From assembly GCA_024220505.1 (NCBI GenBank), contig JAKZZE010000014.1, positions 992,001-1,056,000 on the forward strand: 64,000 nt of DNA, written 5' to 3'. Below, one piece after another: positions 32,406-45,329 of the stretch. Position numbers and translations under genes: made by a program. The stretch is from Rhizopus arrhizus (Eukaryota; Mucoromycota; Mucoromycetes; Mucorales; Rhizopodaceae). Under the pieces are notes generated by a model. The model was not told where the DNA came from. It ran no database searches and was given only the letters and a program-made list of their open reading frames with translations. How positions within the stretch are numbered: position 1 is the stretch's first letter; every line of letters begins with the position of its first letter.

Positions 32406-34282
32406 TTAAAAGAAAGAGATAAATAAAGCACCAACTGCAAGCAGTAAAACGTGGGGAGCACTTTTGCTTGCTGAAGAAGTATCAGCGGCGGCTTGATTGA
32501 GGATGGAAGAGCTGGTGCTAGCAGAATCAGTATCATCGGAGGTATTGTCTTGGCTTGCTGACTCAGAGGTAGCAGGTGCAGCGATGGTTGCGGAGGTAGA
32601 AGTAGTAGCTGTTTCAGACAACTTGAGGCTGCTTCTGACAGCCTTTTCCTTGGCTACAACCCATTCCAAAAGACCCCAGTCAGCGCCACCTTGCTCTTTA
32701 CCAGGAGCCGTGACGCCTTCAAAGAGATTTTGGTAGGTTTGTTCATAGGTCCAACCAAAGATATTACCGGGAGATCGTTGCTTGATCGAACGATCCCACT
32801 CAAGATCAGGGGCAAGGAAGTTGTGACGAGCGGTAACATAGGCGCCCAAGGTGGCGTTGTTGAAAATTTCCTGTACGGTGGTCTTGAGGTAAGTTTCAAA
32901 GGTTGCCTTGGTTGTGGGGTTCTCGAGGAGTTTGTTGATCAAGATAGCGCCGGGGAATTTAGAGGGGAATTCAGTATAGGGTGTGTTGACAAAGTCACGG
33001 TCTTGGTCAAGGTTGACACCAAAGGTAGCATCAAAATCTTGTGCAAGATAATACACCTTGTTGTTATCGCTGATATCAATATAAGCACCATCATTGGTCT
33101 GTTCTTGCCAGTAGCCATCCCAGTCAGCAGTAAGGAATTCCATAACCATGAAACGAAGGAATTGGTCATAGTCAAAGTATTGAGAGATGGCCTTGACCTG
33201 ATCATCATTGGAGAAATCAACAGCGGCAAAGGCCTTGGAGAAGGGCATGAGCGCATCTTGGTCAAGAGGGGATTCAACATTGGGAATGAAGCTATCCATG
33301 TTTGCAGAGGCATTGAAGGCAGCACCCGAGGCACCATCATAGAGAGCGCCCAATTGTTGAGGAGGGTTGCCGTTATAGAACATGGCATTGATATAAGAGT
33401 ACATGATCACATCATCAAGCATGTTGAAGGTACCCATGCCTTCCTTGTTGATAAAGAATCGAACCATATTGGCCTCATTAGCATAAGTTCCCATTTTACG
33501 AGCAATGTCAGCATAAAGCTTTTCACGAAGTTGAGTAGGGTCTTCTTCCATATGACGAATCTTGAACCAGCTACGTTTAGCCACATACTGTCCTTCGGGA
33601 AGAGTCCAAACCCAAGTTTGCTTAGCGTCATTGTGCTTACGTCCAGGTTTGTGAAGGCCAAAGGTACAATTCTGATAGGAAATAAGTAACACAAAAAGAT
33701 AAACTAGACAATCTTTGCTTTACCTCAATGGTTGTAACATTTTCAGGACCGATAAAGGTAATCTTGGCTTGATAGGTCTTCTTGGTGACATTTGTAATTA
33801 AATCTTCCATTTCATCTGACTTTCCTGTGACAAAAATAGAAGGAACATAATTGCTATCCCAAAGAGGATCGGTGGTCTCACCACGAGTCCAGCTACCATC
33901 GGAAAGAATGTTGGGTAATTCAGGAATATTGGTGGCATAGGTAATAGGTCGATTGAAGAATTCGTTTTTGGTGGATGTACCGTTCAAGATACGTTCGAAT
34001 GTTTCAGCAGTTCCATCAACAACATACTAAGGGAAGAAGGTTAGTTGACTGTGATTGATCCTTTTTCTTTTTAAACTTTACTTTATAACTTTGTCCATCA
34101 TTCAATTCAGCAGAACCAGTGTAATAAGGAATATCTACATCTTGAGCTTTCAATTGAGTGAGCTGACCATTGATATTGACCTGAACTGAGCTTTCAGCAG
34201 TAGGAGCAATGACTTTAAATGTGACGGAAGCAGCATGTACAGCTGTTAAACAAGCCAAGGATATAAAAGAAAGAGACTTCAT
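32406..34282 (-). CDS. cotH: CotH-domain spore coat/invasin protein (CotH3-like), GPI-anchored
   Basis: Exons 34282-34082, 34026-33724 and 33671-32406 are joined over 55- and 52-bp introns: 1,770 nt, 589 aa. There is a signal peptide (MKSLSFISLACLTAVHAA), then a beta-rich N-terminal domain, then the CotH kinase-like fold with RSWFKIRHMEEDP, MVRFFINKEGMGTFNMLDD, FMVMEFLTADWDGYW and the Asp motif YYLAQDFDATFG, where protein kinases have DFG-like metal ligands. The C-terminus is Ser/Thr-rich and ends in a hydrophobic tail (HVLLLAVGALFISFF), as expected for GPI attachment. Mucorales CotH proteins coat spores, and some members bind host receptors during invasion; here the segment NDGAYIDISDNNKVYYL corresponds to the surface region regarded as characteristic of the invasin class. 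All three exons are intact. Confidence 0.93.
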
Positions 34283-37266
34283 CTTTTGTTGTAAAAAAGA
34301 AAAGAAAAAGGTATCAATTGAATCCGGGAGAATGAGAGTGAACTTATATAGTTTGTTTTGAAGAATTGAACTTCAAAGCGGAGAAACGTTTTGGTTTTTT
34401 TTTTGTGTAATTACAGGTCGATATACGCTGTTTCAAAATACATTTTCCCTTAAAAGTACATTGTCATTTCTATTTTCTATACGTGACCACACGTGCAAGT
34501 TCTATTTTTGTGCAAGACAATTTTATCTTTCTATTTCTTTACAGAAAGCTATATAAAAATAACAAGCAATATATTCAATGATCCTATTTTTTTGCTTTGG
34601 AGAGGAGAATGATTTTTTATTTTTGTAAGCTTTGTTTCTATAAAAAGAAGACAATATTTACCATTCATGACATCAATTGACGGGAAAGAATTTCAGTACA
34701 GAAGCCTCGGTAAATGAATATATGTCTGAATACTCTGTTTTTTTTTCAATCCTTGTAGGATAATCGGGTAAGTGGTCTGATATTACTCTTTCTTTTTTTA
34801 GTTATCAATTTACTATTGTCATTTCTTCTTTTATGATCCGGGAATAACAAAGTAACAAACTATTAATATTATGTAATGACACTATTTTAGTAGCTTGTGC
34901 GGAAAGAAAATGTTTGTTTTTTTGTTTTTGAAAAAAAAATGGCTGAGATGTTGTCATTGTTGATTACGTTTTATTCTCATAACCCGCGCGTAGATTTCTT
35001 TTTTTAAATATTTACAGAGTCGATCACTTTATTTGACTTTTTTTTTATTTTTAGCTTTTTCATGTGTGCTTGTGGAGAAAATATGAGAGAAAGTCCTTTT
35101 GAAAATAGTGTGTTGTTGAGCCCGAATTGTTGAGTTGAATCCCACATACTATATTTTCCCTTCTTCTTTGAATATGTCGAATTGCATCCTTGAATGGCTA
35201 ATTATTTTTAACAGCAAAAAAAAAAAAAACATACCATTCGATTTGTTAGCACATAGTATGCTCATAAAATGCTATTGTACTACAAGCCAAGAGGGGTTTT
35301 CACTGTAATTACATTTGACAAAACAAAAGAGTTAGTTTACGCTTAATAATTTTATCAATCATATATCCATAGAAGCATATGTATTGACTACACTTTGGGA
35401 CATATCAAAGTGTAATCATAATAAATACACAAAGGTATTATTGTTAAATAGTGATCAGAATGATCAAAAGAAAGTCATTGTGTTGGATAAAAGCATGATT
35501 ATTATCTCTTATATTTGTCTATAAAATAAAGAAATTCACATGTCCTTCAACTTTATAATACGATATGAATTCTTGATGCGTGTGAAATAAGAAACTTTGT
35601 TGAGTAATGTTCAAGATGTAACTAACACTTTATTCTGCAATTATCTACTTTTATAAAGCCAAGTTTGTGGAACCTTTCTTCAAAGTCTTATTATAGCAAT
35701 TTGCACAATAAACGCTTGTTCAAAGTTTTATATGAAATACAGAATGAAAAACGCATTATTTGTAGAATACAAGCACAAGTTTCAATTCAAAGAGGATGTT
35801 AATGAATGTAAAACATGCTATACCTGGACATGTACTAGAACTTGGCTAAAAATTTAAAAGGTTCCAAATTTTCTGTCAATTTTTTTTTCTGTCCCTGAAT
35901 CTTTTTTAGTCTAGTAACACAAATTCTTATCTGCTCATATAAGAAGGAGTACCGGGAAACCGGGAGTAAAGGGAATTATAAATTTCATTTGTGTTTTGAT
36001 AAGAATTAAAATTCAGGCACAAGTGGAATGGTTTACTGTACCCTTCTTCTTTAAACATGAGAGTATTTTCTTTACTAAAGTGTATGCTTTTATTTGTACA
36101 CAAATATAAGGAAAAAACATGTCAAAGTCCCTTTCACACCTTGTCATGTTTCATAATGCCTGCGTCATTGCTAAACGTAGTCCTTTACAGTCGCACAAGA
36201 AAGCCTCGTTTGCTATTTTTCAGCCCTAACCCAAAGTCAAAGCTTCATTCCTGCTATGGTGATATTTTTATATTTCCAAATGCAGTGATTTGACGCGTAA
36301 GAACGTACCCATAATAAGAAAGATACTTTGCCCTTTACTATATATTTGTATGCAATCATTTTTTTTTTTCAGCAACTACATTCTTAATACCTGCCATTGC
36401 AAAAGAAAAGAGATAACGCACAGACATTAGGGATAAACAGCGCATATATCTTTAAATATAATGTATAAAAGAGAGAGAGATGAAAAAGAAAATAAAGCAG
36501 GTAAGAAATACTATTCAGTAGCTATTCTTGGACTTACAATATTCCTTTTTACCTGTCATATAAAGCAATAAAAGCATGAAAAAGAATGTTGAAGAAGAAA
36601 CAACAAGTTGCTGATATGGCTACCAGTAATATGCCTTTCTATATTACATTCAGTGAGAAGTTACATTTTAAGCTAATTCATTGCTCTTGTCTGAAGTCAT
36701 GTACATAAAAAGGAATGGTGGGTTTACTTGGAGCACTAAAGAAAAGATGGTCTGTTTCTAAAACACATAACACATACCCTTCTTCGTCAAAATGACGAGT
36801 CTTGATATGAGAGAAGTATAGATCAGCAGTACTAGGAGGTTATTTTTCGAAACTCTAAATCAATATACTAATAAACTTGATATCACTAACAGCTTATTTC
36901 TGAGTACGAGTTTCAGATATAAAGATTCGGATATACATTTACACCTTTTTAAATCATTTATCCTGGGGTAACTTGGGATACTGTATTGACTACAAAACGT
37001 AGCAAGCCATTTCTTTTATTATATCTTATAAAAACCAAGAAAAGAGAAATGCAGACATACACATTTTATTTCGATGGAAATTAGTTAGGCAATCAAATGT
37101 ATAGAAGAATGTTCAAGTATAAATTCTATTTAATGCTTACAACTGCTACTGATATACTCTTTTAGAACAAATAACACATTCGATCATGTCGACAACAATT
37201 GTGCAGGAAATTTATTCAATACAAGTTAGCGTCATGAAAAATAAGCCAATCAGTGAGATTGAAAGT
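34283..37266. other. Intergenic, no gene recognised (3 kb)
   Basis: AT-rich throughout. It contains the CotH promoter (TATATAG-like at 34345-34355, sense on the minus strand) and several 8-14-nt A/T runs. A plus frame at 36057-36293 has no recognisable domain. Confidence 0.5.
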
Positions 37267-37566
37267 CCAGAGATCGCCTTCTTGATGTATCCTCTGAGGA
37301 TTGAAAATAATAGGCAAGAAAATAATCCCGGCTGAGTAAAATTGTGACGCGAGTCTACTCAATTTCAAATGTGGTCAAGCTGATTATTTTCCTTTCGTCT
37401 TATTTTCTTTTACATTTTCTTCAGTAACGTCTGTTAGAGTTATCCAACAACACCGAAAAGCATACCATTAGAATCGCCATGAAAAGGAGCATCTTTTGAA
37501 TACAAAATAAGCTTTAAAAATCAAAAAGGAATCAAAGGCGACTCTCGACCAAAATCCGACTTTATC
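37267..37566. repeat. 300-bp dispersed repeat, copy 2
   Basis: Reverse complement of 23444-23742 with about ten mismatches over 300 bp. It begins CCAGAGATCGCCTTCTTG and ends near AAAATCCGACTTTATC, about 75 bp before the first recognised exon of copy C. Identity stops abruptly at both ends, as expected for a discrete mobile or duplicated unit. Confidence 0.9.
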
Positions 37567-37641
37567 ACAATGCCATATCCCAGCAACTTACGCCAACCAT
37601 CGTGAACGGCTACGACGATACATCATTTTTTTATCTACAAA

Positions 37642-39218
37642 GTGGTGTGGGTACGAAGAATTATATCAACATTACAGCTCTTTAATATCCCTTATGTAAG
37701 TTTGCATGATTATGTAAAAACATATACTGAACCTTTTCTTTTAAAGAAAAAAAGCAAAATTAATTGGGAGAACATTTTCTGTCTTATTCAAGACAAAAAA
37801 TTAGGAATCTATAATGTAGAGAATATCCCTAATTTGTATGATGCTAGTAGTAGTAAAACTACTACTTCAAGAGTTGCAAGCGAAGAAAGTTCTTCATCTA
37901 GTGGTAGATCAAGCATGATGAAACAAGCCTTATTAGAACCGGAAGATAAGATAGCTATTGAAGAACTTTATAAAAACTTAAATCCGATGAATATGTGGAT
38001 ATTATCATCTGGTACAATGGTTGAAAAAAAAATGGAACAATTTGCTCTAGCTTGCACCTTCGAACAGTAATTATTGACTTCTTCTCTTTTTCCTTGTTTT
38101 AACCCAATTCTTTAGTCCATGTCATTCCCTCATTCTTGACAGCTGAGAGACAGTATTTACAAAAGAGGATTTGAAGGAGATCAAAACATTCAAGTTGAAA
38201 CGATTACCAAATTTACCTACTGATTTGGAAAATTACTTTAACTCATTGCTGTTACTCTCAACGGAAAACGACTTAGACAAATTATATACTGACGTGAAGG
38301 CTGCTAATTTCCACCCTAGAAACGATGAAGCTCTAGTATGGGCGCAAACAACTGTTCTAAATACGATCAAGCTCTTTATGTCCAATTATTTCCCTCTCAG
38401 TGACCAATCTAAAGCGGATATCCTACGCCGTATCTGGTTATTAATAGACACTGTATTTGATTATTCTGCAATCAAATCAAGAAGGTATTTTTATTTTTCT
38501 GTTTCATTGACAATTTTATTAACTACTATTCAAAGTGGGGAGAAAGCAAGTACTTCTTCATCTGATGGCCTGAACGCTGCACGAACTATCGCAAATACCA
38601 ACCAAGCTGCACGAAAGTTAATGGGAAGAAAAGTAGACATGGTATATAAACTTCAACCTAATGAATATGGATGTATGGAATGTGGGAAAGACGAAAACAA
38701 TAGTACAAAAGAACTCTCTGATGGCACGTTCAAAATTCCGATCATTATGAAAGACATGTTTAATAGTCTTGCAAAGAAAACACCATCATTAGTAAACGAT
38801 ATCACCATCTCAAGCTTGATGATCATGGGTAAATACAAAAAATGAATACTTTTATTAAACTTCGTAGAATAGCTCATTCTGGATTATGTAGAAACTAAAA
38901 TTTCACTAATTATCATGGACTCACCAGGGGGTAATGTATGCTGCATAAGTAGGCTTAAACCTTTATATTTTCCCGTTTGCCCCTTAAATTTTATGAGTTC
39001 GCTTGTCTATAATGAAATTGGTATATACAGCTCGATTAAACATGGAAAAAACGTACTTATTGATTGCAAAAAACGAGCCAGCACTTGAGTATGATCTTGG
39101 AGAAGATCCTCCCATTCCACCCACTTTTCACAAGAATTTAAAAAGAAAACGAGACTTTGCTGAAGACGACAATCATAAAAGTAACACCGAAGAATTTGAT
39201 ACTGCTAGTAATGCATAA
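37642..39218 (+). pseudogene. PD-(D/E)XK-like lineage-specific protein, broken copy C
   Basis: Exons inferred: up to 37695; 37747-38066; 38116-38484; 38536-38828; 38868 to 39218. They carry INWENIFCLIQDKKLG, HSLILDS, EIKTFKLKRLPNLPTDLEN, FPLSDQSKADILRRIWLLID, then SGEKASTSSS, the core GRKVDMVYKLQPNEYGCMEC followed by GK, KELSDGTFKIPIIMKDMF, IIMDSPGGNVCCISRL and MKLVYTARLNMEKT. Splicing each GT-AG intron restores the family sequence, but TGA at 38144-38146, TAG at 38870-38872 and a frameshift at about 39000 break it. The Asp ... Glu-x-x-Lys core suggests a restriction-endonuclease fold. The family is recalled as abundant in Mucorales and uncharacterised. Confidence 0.6.
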
Positions 39219-39889
39219 TATGTTTTAATTTTATTTTCTATATTTAAGATATCCAATGTCATATCCAATAAATTATATCGATGGGACCTACATCCCTTTT
39301 TGTAGATTGCATAGCGATTTTCAAACAAAGGCAGTATGAATTATTTATTGTATAATTTCTAGTGACATGAGTGCTTACAAAAAGTACTATTTGAGAATGA
39401 GTGTGGGCTGATTATTGCCGAGATACTCTTCAACATACATAACAGCCAATCATTTTTTATCATTTTGCCAAATTATTTTTATATTATCACCATTTAAATT
39501 TCTAAATCGGCCAATATTTACCAGCCTTACTGTAAATAATGTGCCTAAAGAAAACATGAAATATGCCTTAATGATACAAAAAAAGATTTAATTTTAATTA
39601 AAAAAAATCCGAAAGAAATAACATGAGAAATATTCAACCAACAGTGTAGAAAAAAAACACGACTGTTGAAATCAAAACAATCTCTGAAACCTTTTAGTTG
39701 CAAATGCTTTAAAAAGTAACGCGTAATTTACTGTTGATTTTGCTACAAGAAGCCTCCTACCTTTAATAGTCGTGGGTGACGTGAATTACTTGAAATTCCG
39801 ATTTGCTCCCCACCCACCCTGGTGTTTTCACACAAAAAAAGAATTTTAGCTGCCACTGCATACTTTTTTTTTTTCTTCCCCAAATTACC
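39219..39889. other. Intergenic/promoter region of the ATP synthase f gene
   Basis: AT-rich. The last about 120 bp before the start (39770-39889) are C/T-rich, with CCCCACCCACCCTGG followed by a pyrimidine tract, which is unlike other intergenic DNA here and consistent with a strong housekeeping promoter. Confidence 0.45.
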
Positions 39890-40321
39890 ATGAACGCCAT
39901 TTTTCGCCGTGCCTACTCCACCAAGACTCTCATTCCCCCTAACGTAGCTGCTGCTACCAAGGTCTCTGGTGCTTCAAAGGATGCCAACATTACTCGTTTG
40001 GTCAGCTTCTACAAGGTTCGTTTTTAGTAGACTTGAAATAATACAAAATGACTGATTTCGTGTTTTAGACTTTGCCCAAGGGTACCGTCGAAGCCTCCAA
40101 GCCCTCTGGACCTTGGGGACACTACAAGGCTCGTTACATTGACGGCGAAAATGCTTCCGTTACTCCTTTGCTTCACCTCATCTTTGGTGTTTTCGCTATT
40201 GGTTACACTATTGACTATCACTTCCACTTGAGTAAAAATGCTTTGACATTTATACAGTTTACAAAAAGACTAATTCTTTATTTTTCTCACAGAGCACCAC
40301 AAGAATGTTGAACACCATTAA
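39890..40321 (+). CDS. ATP17: Mitochondrial F1Fo ATP synthase subunit f
   Basis: Three exons, 39890-40015, 40069-40231 and 40293-40321, sum to 318 nt (105 aa), close to the about 100 aa of fungal subunit f. The N-terminus MNAIFRRAYSTKTLIPPNVA is a mitochondrial targeting and import region. The signature VSFYKTLPKGTVEASKP spans the first intron, and GPWGHYKARY follows; a single membrane helix is LLHLIFGVFAIGYTIDY and the tail is His-rich (HHKNVEHH). Subunit f belongs to the Fo membrane sector and supports dimerisation near the c-ring and subunit a. Codon use is strongly biased to C-ending codons (CCC, ACC, GTC), as expected for a highly expressed gene and unlike its neighbours. Confidence 0.92.
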
Positions 40322-43300
40322 ATATGGATAGCCATTAGACATTGCCGAAAAAAAAATTCAATAGTTTGGGAATCTACAAAAAAAGAGAAAAAAAAAAACA
40401 ACATGGATTTTGTTAATAAAGCAACCCCTTTTTTCTTTACAAATGGAAATGATACAACTTCATATTGACGCGACTTTTTTTAATCCAAATTATAGAAAAA
40501 CGGGATTTACATGATTTTTAGGCTGTAAAAGAAGTGAGAGCAGATGATTAGCATGAATGCTTGTTGAGGATTGATCATAGTCATGATATGAAATAAGCTA
40601 TTATCTGTTGAGTATGTGATGTAATTTTTTTCAGTTTGAACAAGAACACTGTATACATCCTTTCACTCGTAAATGAACTTTATCTTCGTTATCAAATGCA
40701 CATTCATTGCAATGTCTTTTAAATTAACCATCTTTGTTTATGGAGCTTTGCTTCAAAACAAATAGAATAACAATGCAGTTGTTTTTTCTGCAGTACAAAA
40801 AGAAATCGCAGCTTTTTACTAGATCTTTATACTTGAATCCAAAATGGTTGCTTCAATTTTATTTTTGGAGTGTGGCAGGAGGCGTTACCATGAAAAGCTG
40901 ATTCTTTTTAGAGAGGCATTGTCCATAGATATTCAAACACCACATCCCGTTTGATTTTTTACTTGGGTTCATTGTACTTTTGCATATCTCTATCAAAGAG
41001 TATTCATCACTATTGTGTCATTTTTTTTTTTTTTTTTTTCTTTTTTTTTTGGAAACAAGTAGTTTATTCTACTTGTAAGAAGAAAAGGAGCTACACGCCT
41101 ATGAGCGATGTAAACTAAAAGGAATAACAAGTATTGATTTAACATGCTAATCGATATCGCTTCTGCTTCTTTTTAGGATAGCAAATGGTGATATAGCACT
41201 AGTAACCGATTCTAGCTTTGTCTATGCATTTGATCCTACAAGAGTAATGACCAACTGAATACCTTTTAAAAACTTTGTAGTGCCGGTTGCTATGTTGTTT
41301 GACGACAGGATATCTAGTGCAGTACCTATATCCTTTAAAAACATTATATCCCCTGGTGTAAAGTATATACTCCTAGGATGTCATCAGTAGCTATCACTCT
41401 GCTTGAAAACATATCAACAGTTGGGACAACATTATCGTGGATATATTGGGTATCACCTGATTCATTCTGAGCGGATTGCTTACGTTTTGTCATAGTGGAT
41501 TGTGAAATCGGTATCTCGATTTGAGAGAAAGACATTGGAGTAGAGCTAGGCTTTTTTAATTCTTCCTTATTTGAAGTAAATGAGGGTGTCTTTCTAAATA
41601 CCTTCAATGTATTATCACATGTGCATTCTGCATTAATGTTATATATTTGTAGCAACTCTGACAAATTAAGCAATTCTTCTATATGAGTAGTCTGAGATAG
41701 CATGTCCCTTCTTCTGATAGTATTAGTAGTAGGTTGTTACATTAATCCATACAGCATAAAATACTTTATTTTCTGGGCTATACTAAAGGTGATAGTCGCG
41801 AATAAATAGATATTAACTTGAACTTATTGAGTTATGAAAGTTACGGCTCTACGTAAAATGCTCGTAACAGCATGTGCAATTGATGAATCATTCCTAAGAT
41901 TGGTTATTAGCTTTGGTTGAAGACACTAAGCAATTGATTTTTAACTTTATTAATTGCTAATATAAAGGATTATTAGGCTAATCACTTTTTTTTCTTACAA
42001 GATAATAGGTACGTTCTATTGTTAAAAAAAAGGAAAGAAGAAAGTATGATATTGAAATGGATAAGTAATTACATGTTTTTTTAGGTGCGCTTGCAAGTTA
42101 AAGTTTTAATTGTATTTATGTGAGCTATAAGCAGCCTGTTATGCATAAAAAAGATTGTTAATTAAAAGTAGTTTTAAATGCAATAAACGATTAGCAAGAA
42201 CGATATATATTAAGTATGATAAGCAAGAGCTGATTAACCAAAGTGATGATTTTAAATATGATAAGCAAAGGTAGAGTAGACCAACCAGTAAGCACATGTA
42301 AAGCAAAGTGTTTTTTAATGCCTCTAGGACGCCTCCAATTTCATATCGCTTCCCCTGCTCAAGTTACGCGGCGAGTTTGCCCACCTGGAATGGTATGGAA
42401 TGTTATCCCATATAGCCTGTTTCGGGTCTAATGGGTCCACTAAGCCAAGAAGCAACAACTCGGTCAGCCTTAAGCTACAGCATGAATGCTGTAAACTGTT
42501 TGCTACTTGAATTATTTATCCACCTAACGCTTCGAGGTACCAGACTATCAGGCCAAGAGCTCTTGATGTAAAAAGATATCTTTGGAGAAGGGGCAAGATA
42601 AAACATATGCAGTACATATTTTACAAGAAGATTCAGTGATTGTATAGAGTGAGAACAAGCGCACCAAAAAGATAAAAAGGATCTTTGTTTTGTAACATCA
42701 GTAACTAAATGTATTTAGTCAATTCAGCGTCTAATCATTATTATCTCTTCTAAACCATTTTACTTTTAGCCATTTAATTCCATAAGAGCAGTATAACAAG
42801 ATAGATTATAGAGTCATCAAAAGCAAAAGGGTGATTGATAAGAGAGCATTCAGACCATCAACATTTAGAGAAGAGTATTTGCTTTGATAAAGAAAAAAAA
42901 AAAAAAAAAAAAAAAAAAAGAGTAAGGAAAAGAAGCTCTTTAAATAACTTTGCTTGAGAGGTGAGCCATTTTTGTTGGTTTTCCAAGAATTCTTTCTTTT
43001 TCGTCTACAAAGAAAACGATAAAAAGGAGAAAATAACGTTCTAAACTAACTGATAAACAAAAAAAAAATAAACCGTTTTTCTTTGGAATCGATATTCTTC
43101 TTGTTTATTATTATAATAATAATAAGAAAGATACCAATGTAATTTATGTTTGAAAGAATAGAGCGGCTTCTCTTTTTAGCAAACCTTAATTAACATTTAA
43201 GGTTATTATACTTTTGGCTTGCTTGTGCAACCCTTTTTATATTTGCATGAATTTCACATGAAATTTCAACTATTTACATTTTTATTCGCTTTAAGTATAC

Positions 43301-45329
43301 AAAAAACAAAGCCAAACTTGTATCTAACATAATAATTTTTCTTATACTGATGTTATAACACATATATAGCCTCTTGTAAATGAACGTAATGATATTATTT
43401 AAAAAAAGAAAAAAGGGTCAAATGTTACGCCTACTTTCACGTGTAACGCTCATGAAACATTAATTTAGACAAATAAACAATAAAGCAAAAATTAAAATAG
43501 CAATTTTTGAGATACCTTTCTTTTTTTTTAATAATACTTCATGTTTTCTCAAATAAAAAAAAGTAGTAATGGTTTTTGAGAAGTGAAAATCATTGAATTT
43601 TAAGTAGTTTTATATATTAAAAGATTTGCATGAAAAGCTTGATTTTTTGTGTTACTTTTTTGAGGCTTGATGGAAAATAACTATGATGCATATATACAAA
43701 CAAAGAATGGACATGATTTAAATATAATCACACAACTCAAATATTAAAAAAGAATACAATATGAATTAATTTACATTTGAAATCTTGCCTCATCTTAGAG
43801 TCAAAGCAATTGACTTGATCTTTTATAAAGCAATTTTCAATTAATTAATATAATAAAATTTATAGAAACTACATTTTTAAGTTATTTGAAAAACTATTTC
43901 TTGTATAAATAAATGGATTAAAAAAGTAAACAGAGGTTCTGAATAGATGAAAGTTTATAGCTGAAATAAAAAAAGGTCCTTTTCCCCACATTCTAAATAA
44001 GTCTGATATTTAGATGGTTGCATTTTAACAAAACAAATAAAATAAAATAAAACTATTCTTTGAAGCATAATGTTCATAAAACCTTGTAAAAAATGATGAA
44101 TAAATGAATTTATGCTGAAAATTATATAAATGATTGTAGACAATACAACGTTCTTATAGCTCTGATTTAACCTTATTTTCAAATACAAACAATTATTATA
44201 AGCTGTGAAAAATGATTATGGGTTGACGATTGTTTTGACTTATTATCAACTTGAATGATTCCAACCAAGGTATTTTTATTTCTCCATCTCCAAGAATGAC
44301 GTTGCAAGTCTGACGACAAAGTATTAAATTTTCATTTATACTCCATACTGTTCTCCATCTTTATATATCACTATGATTTTTGCCCCATTATTACTATGCT
44401 TTTTTTTTTTCATTGTAGGCTTGAATGATTTCCAAAAAAAGAAAAACAAAAGTATTAAGAGAAGAAGATCAATTGCTAATAAAATAATTTAATAAAGTAT
44501 ATATATTCTAACGCTATTCCAAACTTGTTTACTTTTCAAATCTATACTAGAGCATACCACTGTATCTATAGAGACTTAATTGCCATACGTGCAACTCAAA
44601 ATGGCAAGTGCCAAGATACTTTATGATTCTTTCTATTTTAGAGTGGATATTGGAAACGTTGCTCATTGTAATCACCCTACTTTTCATATTGAAATAAAAT
44701 TCAATACATTACCCAGATCTCTTCCTGATTTTAACATGTTTCATCTATTTTTTTTTCAGCTCTATAAGAAGAGTAATCAAACATAAAGAGATGCTATAAC
44801 GACTTTTATTAAAGAATGAAATAAAGATGAATAGATATATAAAAGGAAGTCAACTTTTCTTAAAAAAGCAGTTACATCAAAATATTATTCTATTGGCTCC
44901 AATTGAGTAGATAAGCTATTAGACAAACTAAACATACATGCTCCAACTTACAGCTTCAACTTTACAGAAGGAAGCAGGTCGCCCACTACCGGTTGGGGCA
45001 GAATGACCAGAAGGAGCAGCCAGAATTTTTTTCGACATTTGGCGGGCAAGTGCAAATGTATCTGCCGTATTATTTCTTCTGTGCAGTACAATAAAGTTTA
45101 AATTATCAAGTCTATCTTCATCAGAGAAAACTTTCTAACAGTAGATTTTGATAAGACTGGGATTATTGCCAGATAACTTTACTTGGATATATTGATAATA
45201 AAATCAGTATAGCAGCTGCAAGATCATTACACATGTTTTGAAATTGAAGAAAGTGACAAAGATGTGACGGTATTCAATGTGAAGAAATCAAATATGTTCC
45301 CAAAAATGAGCAAAAGGGTTCAAAATTCC
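40322..45329. other. Gene-poor 5-kb interval with repeats and relics
   Basis: No confident gene. A minus-strand frame at 41344-41703 (ELLNLSELLQIYNINAECTC, then Ser/Thr/Lys-rich) is a 119-aa unknown. The GC-richer patch at 42310-42480 stands out from its flanks and reads like a decayed repeat. A-run at 42892-42919; T-runs near 41019-41050. Another minus-strand stretch at 45000-45125 reads NFIVLHRRNNTADTFALARQ over a short span and is probably a relic. Confidence 0.45.

Noticed and set aside
32691..33689. 332-codon plus-strand frame inside CotH
   Set aside because: Antisense shadow of the biased CotH coding sequence; CotH is supported by three spliced exons, a signal peptide and family motifs.
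36057..36293. 78-codon plus-strand frame
   Set aside because: Isolated, no family resemblance, no neighbouring exons; consistent with chance.
42243..42431. 62-codon plus-strand frame in a GC-richer patch
   Set aside because: The patch reads more like a decayed repeat than a gene; neither strand gives a family I can name with confidence.
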